From CAWUEX02 sp963921305 (GTDB lineage Bacteria; Pseudomonadota; Alphaproteobacteria; Rhodospirillales; Rhodospirillaceae): a DNA stretch of 64,000 bases. A program made the translations under genes and the position numbers. Every line of letters begins with the position of its first letter. Position 1 is the stretch's first letter. The stretch covers positions 124,001 through 188,000 of the forward strand of contig CAWUEX030000002.1 in the NCBI GenBank assembly GCA_963921305.4, in the 5' to 3' direction. This document shows, one piece after another, positions 1-8,159 of this stretch. The notes under the pieces were generated by a model that was not told the origin of the DNA, searched no databases, and saw nothing but the letters and a program-made list of their open reading frames with translations.

Positions 1-350
1 GCAGCGGCCTTGATACCTGGTTCATCACTGGACGAGATCCCACCGGTTGCCAAGTTGGTGATGTTGGTAATCAGCAAGCTGCGCTCAGCCTCGCTGATTC
101 CGTCAAACAACTGAGCAAAGTTGCTCATCATCAAGCCGGTGATGATGGCGTCGTCGAATGCAATCCAGAACGCGAGAATGACAACAGCTGGCAGGAACAC
201 CCAGAGGGCAACGTAACCGCCGTAGTAGTTGGGGAGCGAGTGGAGAACGCTAGCCTGACCGCCCGAAGCCCTTAAAGCTTTAAGGCGCCCCGAATAAAAC
301 CCAAAGGACGCCAAGAGCAGAACCAAAATGATCGCGACTGTAAAGCTCAT
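1..350 (-). CDS. pstC: Phosphate ABC transporter permease PstC, N-terminal part (cut by window edge)
   Basis: The reading frame starts with ATG at 350 on the minus strand and runs open to base 1, giving about 116 residues. A hydrophobic N-terminal helix is followed by a conserved LHSLPNYYGGYVALW stretch and a second helix. That is the N-terminal extension seen on PstC permeases of alphaproteobacteria. PstC forms the inner-membrane channel of the PstSCAB phosphate importer with PstA. It lies downstream of pstS on the same strand, with a hairpin between them. The permease core is outside the window, so intactness cannot be judged. Confidence 0.8.
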   Translation of the reverse strand, partial: MSFTVAIILVLLLASFGFYSGRLKALRASGGQASVLHSLPNYYGGYVALWVFLPAVVILAFWIAFDDAIITGLMMSNFAQLFDGISEAERSLLITNITNLATGGISSSDEPGIKAA

Positions 351-456
351 GCTGTGAAGCTCAGGGCACCCTATATCAGACGGCGTTCGCGTTGCTCTAA
401 ACGCCGGAGCCCGGCCGAATTGTCATGCAAGAGGCCGGACCTGTTTGAAAAGTAAA

Positions 457-480
457 GGCACCCTGGAAAGCCAGGGTGCC
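457..480 (-). terminator. Intercistronic hairpin between pstS and pstC
   Basis: A perfect 10-bp stem (GGCACCCTGG / CCAGGGTGCC) closes a 4-base loop. Read on the minus strand it is followed by a T-rich run (TTTACTTTTC). It sits just after the pstS stop codon and before pstC. A hairpin here can end or attenuate transcription or protect the pstS message, which would give more binding protein than permease. Confidence 0.7.
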
Positions 481-489
481 CGTTAACAT

Positions 490-1503
490 TTACATCGTCA
501 GATTTGATAGACTCTCTGTCTCCTGCCGAACCGTTTCCCGGTCTTCGTCGGGGAGCGGGATCAAACCCTTATCGAGAAGATAACCATCCTCACCGGACGC
601 CCGGTCGCTGACGAATTCCGCCAAATACTCTTCGATGCCTGGCACGACCCCGACATGAGCTTTCTTGACGTAGAAGTAGAGCGACCGCGAAACCGGATAC
701 CCCCCTTCTGCAATGTTTTCGAAGGTCGGCTCGATACCGGCGACGGTTGCGCCGCGCACCTTATCAGCGTTTTGATCGAGGAAGCTGAACCCGAAGATAC
801 CGAAGGCAGCGGGATTGGCGCCGAGTTTCTGAACGATCAGATTATCGTTCTCACCAGCTTCGACGAAACGTCCGTCTTCACGAATGAGGTGACAGGCCTT
901 GCCTTCGAGCCCGAGGTCGGCAGCACCATCGATGCCTTCACAGCCAGCTTCCATAGCCAACTCGACAAAGGCATCACGGGTACCGGATGTCGGCGGCGGG
1001 CCGAGAACTTCGATTTCAGCATTGGGCAGCGACGGATCGATGTCGCGCCAGTTGGTGTAGGGATTGGCCACGAGCTTGCCGTCCATCGGAACCTCTTTCG
1101 CCAAGGCCAGGAACAACTGCGGCAAAGTGATATCGAGTGCCGGGCCCGACTTGTCGTTGGCAAGTACGATTCCATCGAAGCCAATGCGCACTTCGGTAAT
1201 CTCTGAAACGCCGTTACTAGCGCACAACTCGACTTCACTGGATTTGATACGGCGTGACGCATTGGTCATATCCGGGGTGCCGGTGCCGACGCCCTCACAG
1301 AACAGCTTCAATCCGCCGCCGGACCCGGTGCTTTCAACGATGGGCGTTGCGAAGGATGTGGTACGGCCAAATTGCTCGGCGACCGCGGTCGAGAACGGGA
1401 ACACCGTTGACGATCCGACGATGCGGATTTGATCGCGCGCGCTGGCTGCCGAAACGGCACCCACCGTTAATCCGAGCGCAATAGCGAAAGCTGTCTTTTT
1501 CAT
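490..1503 (-). CDS. pstS: Phosphate-binding periplasmic protein PstS
   Basis: 337 residues. It has a Sec signal peptide (MKKTAFAIALGLTVGAVSAASA) and then the PstS opening IRIVGSSTVFPFS, which lines the phosphate pocket. The STGSGGG and SGTRDAF stretches are further PstS phosphate-binding motifs. It captures inorganic phosphate in the periplasm and hands it to PstCAB. The ATG at 1503 has an AGGTGGAG ribosome-binding site about 7 bases upstream. A tandem Pho box lies about 85 bp upstream, so control by PhoB in phosphate starvation is expected. The next gene on the strand is pstC. Confidence 0.93.
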   Translation of the reverse strand: MKKTAFAIALGLTVGAVSAASARDQIRIVGSSTVFPFSTAVAEQFGRTTSFATPIVESTGSGGGLKLFCEGVGTGTPDMTNASRRIKSSEVELCASNGVSEITEVRIGFDGIVLANDKSGPALDITLPQLFLALAKEVPMDGKLVANPYTNWRDIDPSLPNAEIEVLGPPPTSGTRDAFVELAMEAGCEGIDGAADLGLEGKACHLIREDGRFVEAGENDNLIVQKLGANPAAFGIFGFSFLDQNADKVRGATVAGIEPTFENIAEGGYPVSRSLYFYVKKAHVGVVPGIEEYLAEFVSDRASGEDGYLLDKGLIPLPDEDRETVRQETESLSNLTM

Positions 1504-1587
1504 CTAAATCTCCACCTCAGGGACTGTGCGGCTGATGTTCTGAGTGCCGCATTCTGATTTACGCACGCGCCAACCTATTCACGGACA

Positions 1588-1627
1588 GCGTCACGATTGT
1601 GACACTTATATTAAAGAAATATGACAC
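1588..1627 (-). promoter_or_regulatory. Tandem Pho box upstream of pstS
   Basis: On the minus strand, four 7-base units lie at exact 11-bp intervals: GTGTCAT, CTTTAAT, GTGTCAC and GTGACGC, separated by 4-base AT-rich spacers in the first two gaps and AATC in the third. The first two adjacent pairs match the PhoB consensus (CTGTCAT, 4 bases, CTGTCAY) at 14-15 of 18 positions. The position fits activation of pstS. Confidence 0.8.
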
Positions 1628-1710
1628 CGCGTTCGCGACAATATTACAGCCGGGCTCTAGGACAAAACCGGAAGATAAACCGTTGAAATAATGAGATAAA
1701 ATATTTTTCT

Positions 1711-2358
1711 TTATGAGCCGCGCAAGGCGAGGATGTTGGCGGCGTAGTCCTGATCTCCGGCGAAAACCGCGCTGCCCGCCACCAACACATCGGCGCCCGC
1801 CGAAATACAGTCCTGGGCGGTCTTCGCGTTCACCCCCCCATCAACCTCAACCTCGATTGGACGGTTGCCGATCATGTCTTTTAAGCGGCGAATCTTGTCA
1901 AGCTGAGAGGCGATGAAACTTTGCCCGCCGAACCCAGGATTGACGGACATCACCAACACCAGATCGACCTTGTCGAGGACATATTCGATGGCGTCGGCCG
2001 GTGTCGCCGGATTGAGCGACACACCCGCTTTGACATTCTGAGCACGCACCACTTGAAGCGTGCGGTCCAGGTGGCGGCTGGCTTCTGCATGCACGGTGAT
2101 GATGTCCGATCCGGCTTTAGCGAAGGCCTCGATGTAGGGATCGACCGGCTCGATCATGAGGTGCACGTCGAGCGGCTTTTTGGTGTGGGGACGCAGCGCC
2201 GCAACCACATCGGGCCCAATGGTAATGTTGGGCACAAAGTGGCCATCCATGACATCGACGTGAATGTAGTCGGCACCCGCCGCATCGACCGCGCGGACTT
2301 CTTCACCGAGGCGGGCGAAATCCGCGGATAGGATCGAAGGTGCGATCTTGACTGCCAT
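1711..2358 (-). CDS. rpe: Ribulose-phosphate 3-epimerase
   Basis: 215 residues from the ATG at 2358; a GTG directly before it is an alternative start. It interconverts D-ribulose 5-phosphate and D-xylulose 5-phosphate in the pentose phosphate or Calvin pathway. The sequence is a complete TIM barrel with the family signatures: APSILSADF at the N-terminus, HVDVMDGHFVPN with the catalytic Asp and metal-binding His, HLMIEP, VNPGFGGQ, and EVDGGV with the second catalytic Asp. It lies 34 bp downstream of tkt on the same strand, so the two probably form a sugar-phosphate operon. Confidence 0.95.
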   Translation of the reverse strand: MAVKIAPSILSADFARLGEEVRAVDAAGADYIHVDVMDGHFVPNITIGPDVVAALRPHTKKPLDVHLMIEPVDPYIEAFAKAGSDIITVHAEASRHLDRTLQVVRAQNVKAGVSLNPATPADAIEYVLDKVDLVLVMSVNPGFGGQSFIASQLDKIRRLKDMIGNRPIEVEVDGGVNAKTAQDCISAGADVLVAGSAVFAGDQDYAANILALRGS

Positions 2359-2392
2359 CACGCGTGTGCCTGACTCACTCTATAGCCTGTGG

Positions 2393-4381
2393 CTAAACCC
2401 TGGACTTAACCGCACTGCACACGGCGTCAGCGGTAATCCCGAAGTGTTTATACAAATCACCGGCGGGCGCGGACGCGCCAAACGATGTCATGCCAATAGC
2501 TGCGCCGTCCGGTCCAACATAGCGGTCCCAACCAAAGGTCGCGCCCGCTTCGATGGAAACGCGTGGCGCCGCGCCCAAGACCTCGGACTTATAAGTTTCG
2601 CTCTGCTCTTCGAACAATTCCCAACAGGGCATCGATACCACGGCCACTGGAATGCCGTCCGCCTGTAATTTAGCCTGCGCATCCATGGCAAGGCTCACTT
2701 CAGAGCCCGTGGCCAAGAGTGTCGCGCGGCGCTCGCCCTCCGCCTCGGACAGCACATAAGCCCCTTTTGCGGACAAGCTTTCGCCCGTGTCGGTCAAACG
2801 AAGCGCGGGAAGGTTTTGCCGGCTGAGCGCAAGAATGGAAGGACGGTTGGACTGCGCCACGGCGATGGCCCAGCACTCAGCCGTCTCGACCAAATCAGCG
2901 GGGCGCATCACCAACACATTGGGCATCGCCCGCAGGCTGGCCAAATGCTCGATGGGTTGGTGGGTGGGCCCGTCTTCGCCGAGCCCGATGGAATCGTGGG
3001 TCATGACATAAACAACCCGCTGTTCCATCAGCGCGGACAGGCGGATCGACGGGCGGCAGTAATCGGTAAACACCAGGAAGGTGCCGCCGTAGGGAATAAA
3101 GCCGCCATGTAACGCCATACCATTCATCGCGGCTGCCATGCCGTGTTCGCGCACACCCCAGTACACGTAGCGGCCCGAGAAATCCTCAGCGCTAATCGGC
3201 GAGGTCGCGGCGACCTTGGTGTTGTTTGAACCGGTCAGGTCGGCCGATCCGCCAACCATGTCCGGGACCGCCTCGGTCAATGCCTTGAGCACTGCTTCGG
3301 AGGCTTTACGGGTCGCCATGGTCGGCTGATCTGCGAGCGCGGTCTGTATGACTTTGTCGATGGCGCCTTCCCACCCAAGCGGCAAGTCACCATTCACGGA
3401 ACGCTCGAAGGTTTCGCGCACGTCCGGCGCCAGAGCATCGAACTTGGTCTGCCAATCACCATGCGCTTTTGCGCCTCGGCTTCCGGCGCGGCGCCACGCC
3501 GCGAGCACGGGCTCCGGAATGTCGAACGGCGCACTGGACCACCCGAGGGCATCGCGGGTCGCAGAGATTTCGTCATCGCCGAGCGGCGACCCATGGGTCT
3601 TGGCCGTCCCTGCCAGATTAGGGGAACCGAAGCCGATGGTGGTGCGGCAGGCGATGAGCGACGGCGTGTCTGTGCCCTTAGCGTTCTCGATGGCCGCAGC
3701 GATGGCGTCCGGATCATGGCCGTCGATCGCCTGGACGTCCCACCCCGAGGCTTTGAACCGCGCCATTTGGTCATCGGAGACCGAAAGATCGGTCGGCCCG
3801 TCGATGCTGATCTTGTTGTCATCGAACAACACGATCAAACGGCCCAGCTTGAGATGGCCCGCCAGGGATATGGCCTCGTGACTGATGCCTTCCATCAAGC
3901 AACCGTCACCAGCGATGACATAGGTGTAGTGGTCAACGATATCGTCGCCATACCGGGCCGCCATCATGCGTTCAGCCAAGGCCATGCCAACAGAGTTGGC
4001 GATGCCCTGCCCGAGCGGACCGGTGGTCGTCTCAGCCGCCGAGGCATGGCCGTATTCCGGATGCCCCGCCGTGCGGCTGCCCAGTTGGCGGAAGTTCTTC
4101 ACTTCCTCCAGCGGCATGTCTTCAGCGCCGGTCAGATACATCAGGCTGTAGAGCAGCATCGACCCGTGGCCGGCGGAAAGAATGAACCGGTCGCGGTCCG
4201 GCCAGCGCGGCGCGGCAGTGTCGAATTTCAGAAAGCGGGTGAACAGCACCGTGGCGACATCCGCCATGCCCATAGGCATCCCCGGATGTCCGGAGTTGGC
4301 CCTCTGGACCGCATCGGCGGACAGAAAACGGATGGCATTGGCCATTTCTGCGTGGGTAACGGGAGGGGATGTATCGTTCAT
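2393..4381 (-). CDS. tkt: Transketolase
   Basis: 662 residues from the ATG at 4381, the usual length for the family; an in-frame TTG at 4411 would add 10 residues but has no ribosome-binding site. It moves two-carbon ketol units between sugar phosphates using thiamine diphosphate. Visible motifs are SGHPGMPMGMAD near the N-terminus, GDGCLMEGISHEA with the GDG ThDP/metal motif, the pyrimidine-domain DLTGSNNT, VREHGMAAAMNG with the catalytic Glu, and THDSIGLGEDGPTHQP. It is followed by rpe on the same strand. It sits 94-125 bp downstream of the PAS-GGDEF gene, which is probably a separate unit. Confidence 0.95.
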   Translation of the reverse strand: MNDTSPPVTHAEMANAIRFLSADAVQRANSGHPGMPMGMADVATVLFTRFLKFDTAAPRWPDRDRFILSAGHGSMLLYSLMYLTGAEDMPLEEVKNFRQLGSRTAGHPEYGHASAAETTTGPLGQGIANSVGMALAERMMAARYGDDIVDHYTYVIAGDGCLMEGISHEAISLAGHLKLGRLIVLFDDNKISIDGPTDLSVSDDQMARFKASGWDVQAIDGHDPDAIAAAIENAKGTDTPSLIACRTTIGFGSPNLAGTAKTHGSPLGDDEISATRDALGWSSAPFDIPEPVLAAWRRAGSRGAKAHGDWQTKFDALAPDVRETFERSVNGDLPLGWEGAIDKVIQTALADQPTMATRKASEAVLKALTEAVPDMVGGSADLTGSNNTKVAATSPISAEDFSGRYVYWGVREHGMAAAMNGMALHGGFIPYGGTFLVFTDYCRPSIRLSALMEQRVVYVMTHDSIGLGEDGPTHQPIEHLASLRAMPNVLVMRPADLVETAECWAIAVAQSNRPSILALSRQNLPALRLTDTGESLSAKGAYVLSEAEGERRATLLATGSEVSLAMDAQAKLQADGIPVAVVSMPCWELFEEQSETYKSEVLGAAPRVSIEAGATFGWDRYVGPDGAAIGMTSFGASAPAGDLYKHFGITADAVCSAVKSRV

Positions 4382-4505
4382 GGAGGCCTTGATTCGGAGG
4401 GCTTCGGACAAAGGATGTGCAGTGCGGCTGCCGCACGGTGTTGGCGGACGTTTTGGCCGACCAAGCCCCGGATTGCAAGGCCGGAACCGGGGACGTTAGG
4501 TGCCC

Positions 4506-7055
4506 TCACGCTCTGGAACCCCCCTCGATTTCCAGCCCCTCCCTGTAAAACTGGTAATTCGCCTTCCCCTGTGACTTGGCGTGGAACATCGCGACGTCGG
4601 CATTTCGCAGGAGCTGCTTATCGTCGTCGGCCTGATCCGGATACATGGAAATGCCGATGGACGCCGAGATTCGCCCTTCCTGACCGTCCAAATCGAAGGG
4701 CTCGGTGAGGGACTCGAGGATACGATTAGCGACCACCACGGTGCTGTCTATGCTGTCAATCAAGGGCATGATAACGGTGAATTCGTCACCACCGAGGCGG
4801 GCGACGGTGTCGGATTCACGCACACAGATGCCGAGGCGGTCCGCGGTCTGTTTGAGCAGCAGGTCGCCGGCATCGTGACCGAGGCTGTCATTGACCGCCT
4901 TGAACCCATCCAGATCAATAAACATCAAACCGATTTTTGTTTTGGTGCGGCGGCTTTCGATTACAAGCCGGGCAAGACGGTCCATAAACAGCGCGCGATT
5001 TGGCAGTCCGGTGAGCTGATCGTAGTTGGCCTGATATCTGATTTGCTCTTCATCGAGCTTGCGTTGGGTGATGTCGTTCAAGATGGTGACGTATTGCTGC
5101 ACCTCACCGGCCTTATTTTTAACGAGTGACAGCGCAAGACGGGCGGCGAAGCGCTCGCCCTTCTTGTTTTTACCCCACTGTTCCCATTCAATCTGACCGG
5201 ACTTTTCCAGATCAGCCATTGTGTCGCGATAGATTTTATCGTCGAAGAAGATAACGGAACGGAGGAGTTGCCCGTGCACGTCCTCCTCGGAATACCCGGT
5301 CACGTCTGTAAAAGCTTGATTGGTCTTGGTGACACGTTGATTGGCGTCAGCCACCAACAAGCCCTCAGACGTGTGCTCAAACACGGTTGCGGCTAGACGC
5401 AGTTCCGATTCCGCCTGTTTGCGCTCTGTGACATCGCGGAACGTCAGAACATAGCCGCTGACCCCGGCCTTCTCTTGAATAGGAGCGATAGCATATTCGG
5501 CGTCGAAGGACATGCCGTCACCGCGGGCCAGTCGCGCCTCTTGGTCGACATAGTAGGGGCCGTTTTCGAGTTGCGGCTTGAGGTCCAGTGGCTGGCCGGC
5601 ATCGGGGTGACCCGCACCGAACACGAACGCGCCGTCGATGGTCATCGTTTTCAAAGCTGAAAGGTCACGGTCGAGAATCTCAGCGGCGGTCGGGTTGGCC
5701 ATGGTAATACGGCCATTCGGAGCGATGCTAACAATGCCCTCGTTTGCTGCTTCCAGAATCTGCTGGGTTTGACGGGAGAGCTTGCGCAGATCAGCCGTGC
5801 GTTCGGAAACTTCATCCTCCAAGCGAGCGGCATAGATCTTTTGCGCCTGCTCGGCCTGCTTGCGGGCGCTGATATCGCGGACAACGGCGGTAAATAGAGA
5901 ATCGGCCCCCTGCTGGAGGGCGTTGACGTTGATCTCGGCGGGAAACTTTTTTCCATCCGCGCGCGCTGCGTTGACTTCACGTGCCTTGCCCAGCACCGCC
6001 TCACCAACCTCGACCGTTGAAGGCCCGAGTTTGGGCTTGGCTGCTTTCCCCGAGGCTCCCTGAGCGGTCCAATCGGGCACGAAGGTGTCAAACGGTTTTC
6101 CCTGAACGTCACCGCGACGCACGCCGAACAATGTTTCGGCCGCAGCGTTGAACGACCTGATGATACCACGCTCGTCGATAGACACGACGGCATCCGCTAC
6201 CGCGTCCATTACGCCTTTGAGACGCTCCTCGCTCTCCAGCACAGCTTGCGCGGCACGAATGCGGCGCGTGACATCGCGCAATTCCACCGCGACGGTATCG
6301 TCACCTTCCGCGCCGAACTTCCAGGCGCGCGCCTCAACATCGAAGACCTCTCCTGTCTGACTGAATACCTTTATCAGTAGACGGTCATCGGTCTCAGACT
6401 CGCTCGCGAGAAGCCCTGCTGCCCCCTCTTCCACCGCATCTTTGAAATCAGGATGAACCAGTGAGAGAAACGGCATGCCGATGAGGCGGCCGCCATCGTC
6501 GCCAAGTTTTTGCAGGCCCGTCGTGTTTACAAACGCGACGACGCCTTTGCGCAAAATCAGGAAACAGTCCGTGGATGCCGCGACCAAATCCCGATAGCGG
6601 CGGTCGCGCGGGTTACGAGGTCCAGCGGCGACCGCATCGGGATCGGCTGCATTTGCAATGATCAAGGTTCGCGGCACCGACTTGCGAGACTTAAGCTCGA
6701 GCGCTTTAACGTCGGCGGCCCATTGGCGCCCATCAACACCAACAAGAATTAGTCGCTTCGGGGCTTTGCCTTTCACCAACGAGGCAAGGCTTTTGGCGAA
6801 CTTCTTGTTTTCTTTAGAAGCGACGAAGTTCGCGAAAGGCTGCCCGACCGGCGACGTTTTTTTTGGAAAACCGAGCAAAACCAGTCCTGCCGGGTTGATA
6901 TCGACGATGTCAGTGCCGTCGCACGCGCAGACGAGATCAAAGGACAGTCTGTCTATGTCAGAGAGAACCGATGCCGCCGAGGCAAGTGTCTTCTTCGCAG
7001 GTGCAGCACGTTTTTGAGGACGTACATCTTTGCTCTTCTTATTACGTCCAGGCAT
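4506..7055 (-). CDS. Multi-PAS diguanylate cyclase
   Basis: 849 residues from the ATG at 7055; a GTG lies one codon upstream. A basic N-terminus (NKKSKDVRPQKRAAPAKK) leads into five PAS-like domains at about 33-140, 150-270, 275-400, 420-545 and 550-675, with a coiled coil between the third and fourth. The C-terminal GGDEF domain (about 680-840) has an intact GGDEF signature at 755-759, the metal-binding FIDLDGFK, and an RESD inhibitory site five residues before GGDEF. Synthesis of cyclic di-GMP with product feedback is therefore expected. There is no EAL domain, signal peptide or membrane helix, so it is a cytoplasmic sensor. The ligands of the PAS domains cannot be read from the sequence. 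Confidence 0.88.
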   Translation of the reverse strand: MPGRNKKSKDVRPQKRAAPAKKTLASAASVLSDIDRLSFDLVCACDGTDIVDINPAGLVLLGFPKKTSPVGQPFANFVASKENKKFAKSLASLVKGKAPKRLILVGVDGRQWAADVKALELKSRKSVPRTLIIANAADPDAVAAGPRNPRDRRYRDLVAASTDCFLILRKGVVAFVNTTGLQKLGDDGGRLIGMPFLSLVHPDFKDAVEEGAAGLLASESETDDRLLIKVFSQTGEVFDVEARAWKFGAEGDDTVAVELRDVTRRIRAAQAVLESEERLKGVMDAVADAVVSIDERGIIRSFNAAAETLFGVRRGDVQGKPFDTFVPDWTAQGASGKAAKPKLGPSTVEVGEAVLGKAREVNAARADGKKFPAEINVNALQQGADSLFTAVVRDISARKQAEQAQKIYAARLEDEVSERTADLRKLSRQTQQILEAANEGIVSIAPNGRITMANPTAAEILDRDLSALKTMTIDGAFVFGAGHPDAGQPLDLKPQLENGPYYVDQEARLARGDGMSFDAEYAIAPIQEKAGVSGYVLTFRDVTERKQAESELRLAATVFEHTSEGLLVADANQRVTKTNQAFTDVTGYSEEDVHGQLLRSVIFFDDKIYRDTMADLEKSGQIEWEQWGKNKKGERFAARLALSLVKNKAGEVQQYVTILNDITQRKLDEEQIRYQANYDQLTGLPNRALFMDRLARLVIESRRTKTKIGLMFIDLDGFKAVNDSLGHDAGDLLLKQTADRLGICVRESDTVARLGGDEFTVIMPLIDSIDSTVVVANRILESLTEPFDLDGQEGRISASIGISMYPDQADDDKQLLRNADVAMFHAKSQGKANYQFYREGLEIEGGSRA

Positions 7056-7204
7056 CACATCATTGCCGTACTTCGGAGAATCCCCAGGCCGCTTCGTATC
7101 GGTGGCGAGAGTTTAGCGACCACCCCGCGGAAAGCCTAGTGCAGCCAAGCCGCAGTGAAGCAAGAATCGGTGCGATTTGAGCGCAAGATGGCAGTTAATT
7201 TTCT

Positions 7205-7233
7205 TTGACCCACGATCCGGGGTCCTCTATTAT
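7205..7233 (+). promoter_or_regulatory. Sigma70-like promoter of a possible small gene
   Basis: TTGACC (7205-7210) and TATTAT (7228-7233) are separated by exactly 17 bp, a near-consensus housekeeping promoter. Transcription would start near 7240 and lead into an AGGAG site and an ATG at 7284. The rest of 7056-7283 shows nothing else I can name. Confidence 0.55.
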
Positions 7234-7283
7234 AGTTTCGATTAAAAACTAATAGGTTGAGCACCGCTTAGGAGCTTTCGACG

Positions 7284-7490
7284 ATGCTGTCCCTCGCCAC
7301 ATCCCGCCCCGCTGCCAAGCGGCGCCTCAGTATCATCCTCAACGGACGGACCATCAGCACACACGACCATGGCATACTCAAAATCTCTGCCCGCCGGCAG
7401 CACGCTCATGAGACGTACAGCTCTATAATCGCCGTTCGGCCCTGCTCAGGCCCATTTTTTGTAGAGGCGAAACCCCAGAAGAAGCGCTAG
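7284..7490 (+). CDS. Possible small basic protein, 68 residues, unknown
   Basis: I do not recognise this protein. It would be small and basic, with no membrane segment or known motif. It is listed because its start is well equipped: a near-consensus promoter at 7205-7233, an AGGAG 9 bases before the ATG, and no annotated gene over its first 160 bases. Its last 45 bases run over the 3' end of msrQ on the other strand, a mark against it unless the overlap is tolerated. The transcript could also be a non-coding or antisense RNA toward msrQ. Confidence 0.35.
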   Translation: MLSLATSRPAAKRRLSIILNGRTISTHDHGILKISARRQHAHETYSSIIAVRPCSGPFFVEAKPQKKR

Positions 7491-8072
7491 CACCGCCGCG
7501 TAAATAATCGGCTGGGTATAATCTGCCTTAATCATCATGAAATAGTGAATGACGCCGAGGATGGCCGCTGGATAGACCAGCCGGTGCAGGCGGCGCCATG
7601 CACGCCCGCCCATTCTTTTAACCATGCGATCCGTCGATGTTATCGCCAGCGGCAATAGCATGAGAACCGCGAGCATACCGAGCGTGATGTACACCCGCTT
7701 GACGATGTCCTGCCAAATACCGGTCCAGTAAAAGAACTGATCAAGGCCGATGTAACTCGTGAAGTGCAGCACCACATAAAAGAAGGCGAACAGACCGAGC
7801 ATGCGGCGCAGGCGGCCAATCGCATTTATGCCGGTGACAATCCGGAGCGGTGTCACCGCCAGGGCAATAAGAATGAACCTGAGAGCCCAGTCACCAAGAT
7901 CACGGGTGATCGCTTCGATAGGATTGGCGCCGAGATCACCGGTCACAGCCCGCACGATCAGGATCGCCAAGGGCAAAAGGCAGACGGCAAAGACACAAGG
8001 TTTCAGCCAGCGGTCCGGCTTGTGGCTCTGAGGTTTCGGTGCAACGTTCTCGGGATCAGCGGTATCGATCAT
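7446..8072 (-). CDS. msrQ: MsrQ, heme-binding membrane subunit of the MsrPQ repair system
   Basis: 208 residues with about six membrane helices in the ferric-reductase-like transmembrane fold. MsrQ takes electrons from the quinone pool or flavins and passes them through heme to periplasmic MsrP, which reduces methionine sulfoxide in envelope proteins. Conserved features are LRFILIALAVTPLR, LGLFAFFYVVLHFTSYI with a heme-ligand His, and WRRLHRLVYPAAILGVIHYF with two further His. The partner gene msrP is not adjacent but lies about 8.7 kb away at 16766, also on the minus strand. The gene is divergent from the MFS gene at 8160. Confidence 0.9.
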   Translation of the reverse strand: MIDTADPENVAPKPQSHKPDRWLKPCVFAVCLLPLAILIVRAVTGDLGANPIEAITRDLGDWALRFILIALAVTPLRIVTGINAIGRLRRMLGLFAFFYVVLHFTSYIGLDQFFYWTGIWQDIVKRVYITLGMLAVLMLLPLAITSTDRMVKRMGGRAWRRLHRLVYPAAILGVIHYFMMIKADYTQPIIYAAVLALLLGFRLYKKWA

Positions 8073-8159
8073 AGCCCTACCCGTGTACCTTAACGCAGGT
8101 CCGATAAAAAGGCGGCATGCGCGGCGCGGCCAGGATGCGCCGGGATGCTAGGGGGCAAT

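Noticed and set aside
3461..4708. 415-codon plus-strand frame opposite transketolase
   Set aside because: Antisense to a complete tkt; no domain and spans the tkt start.
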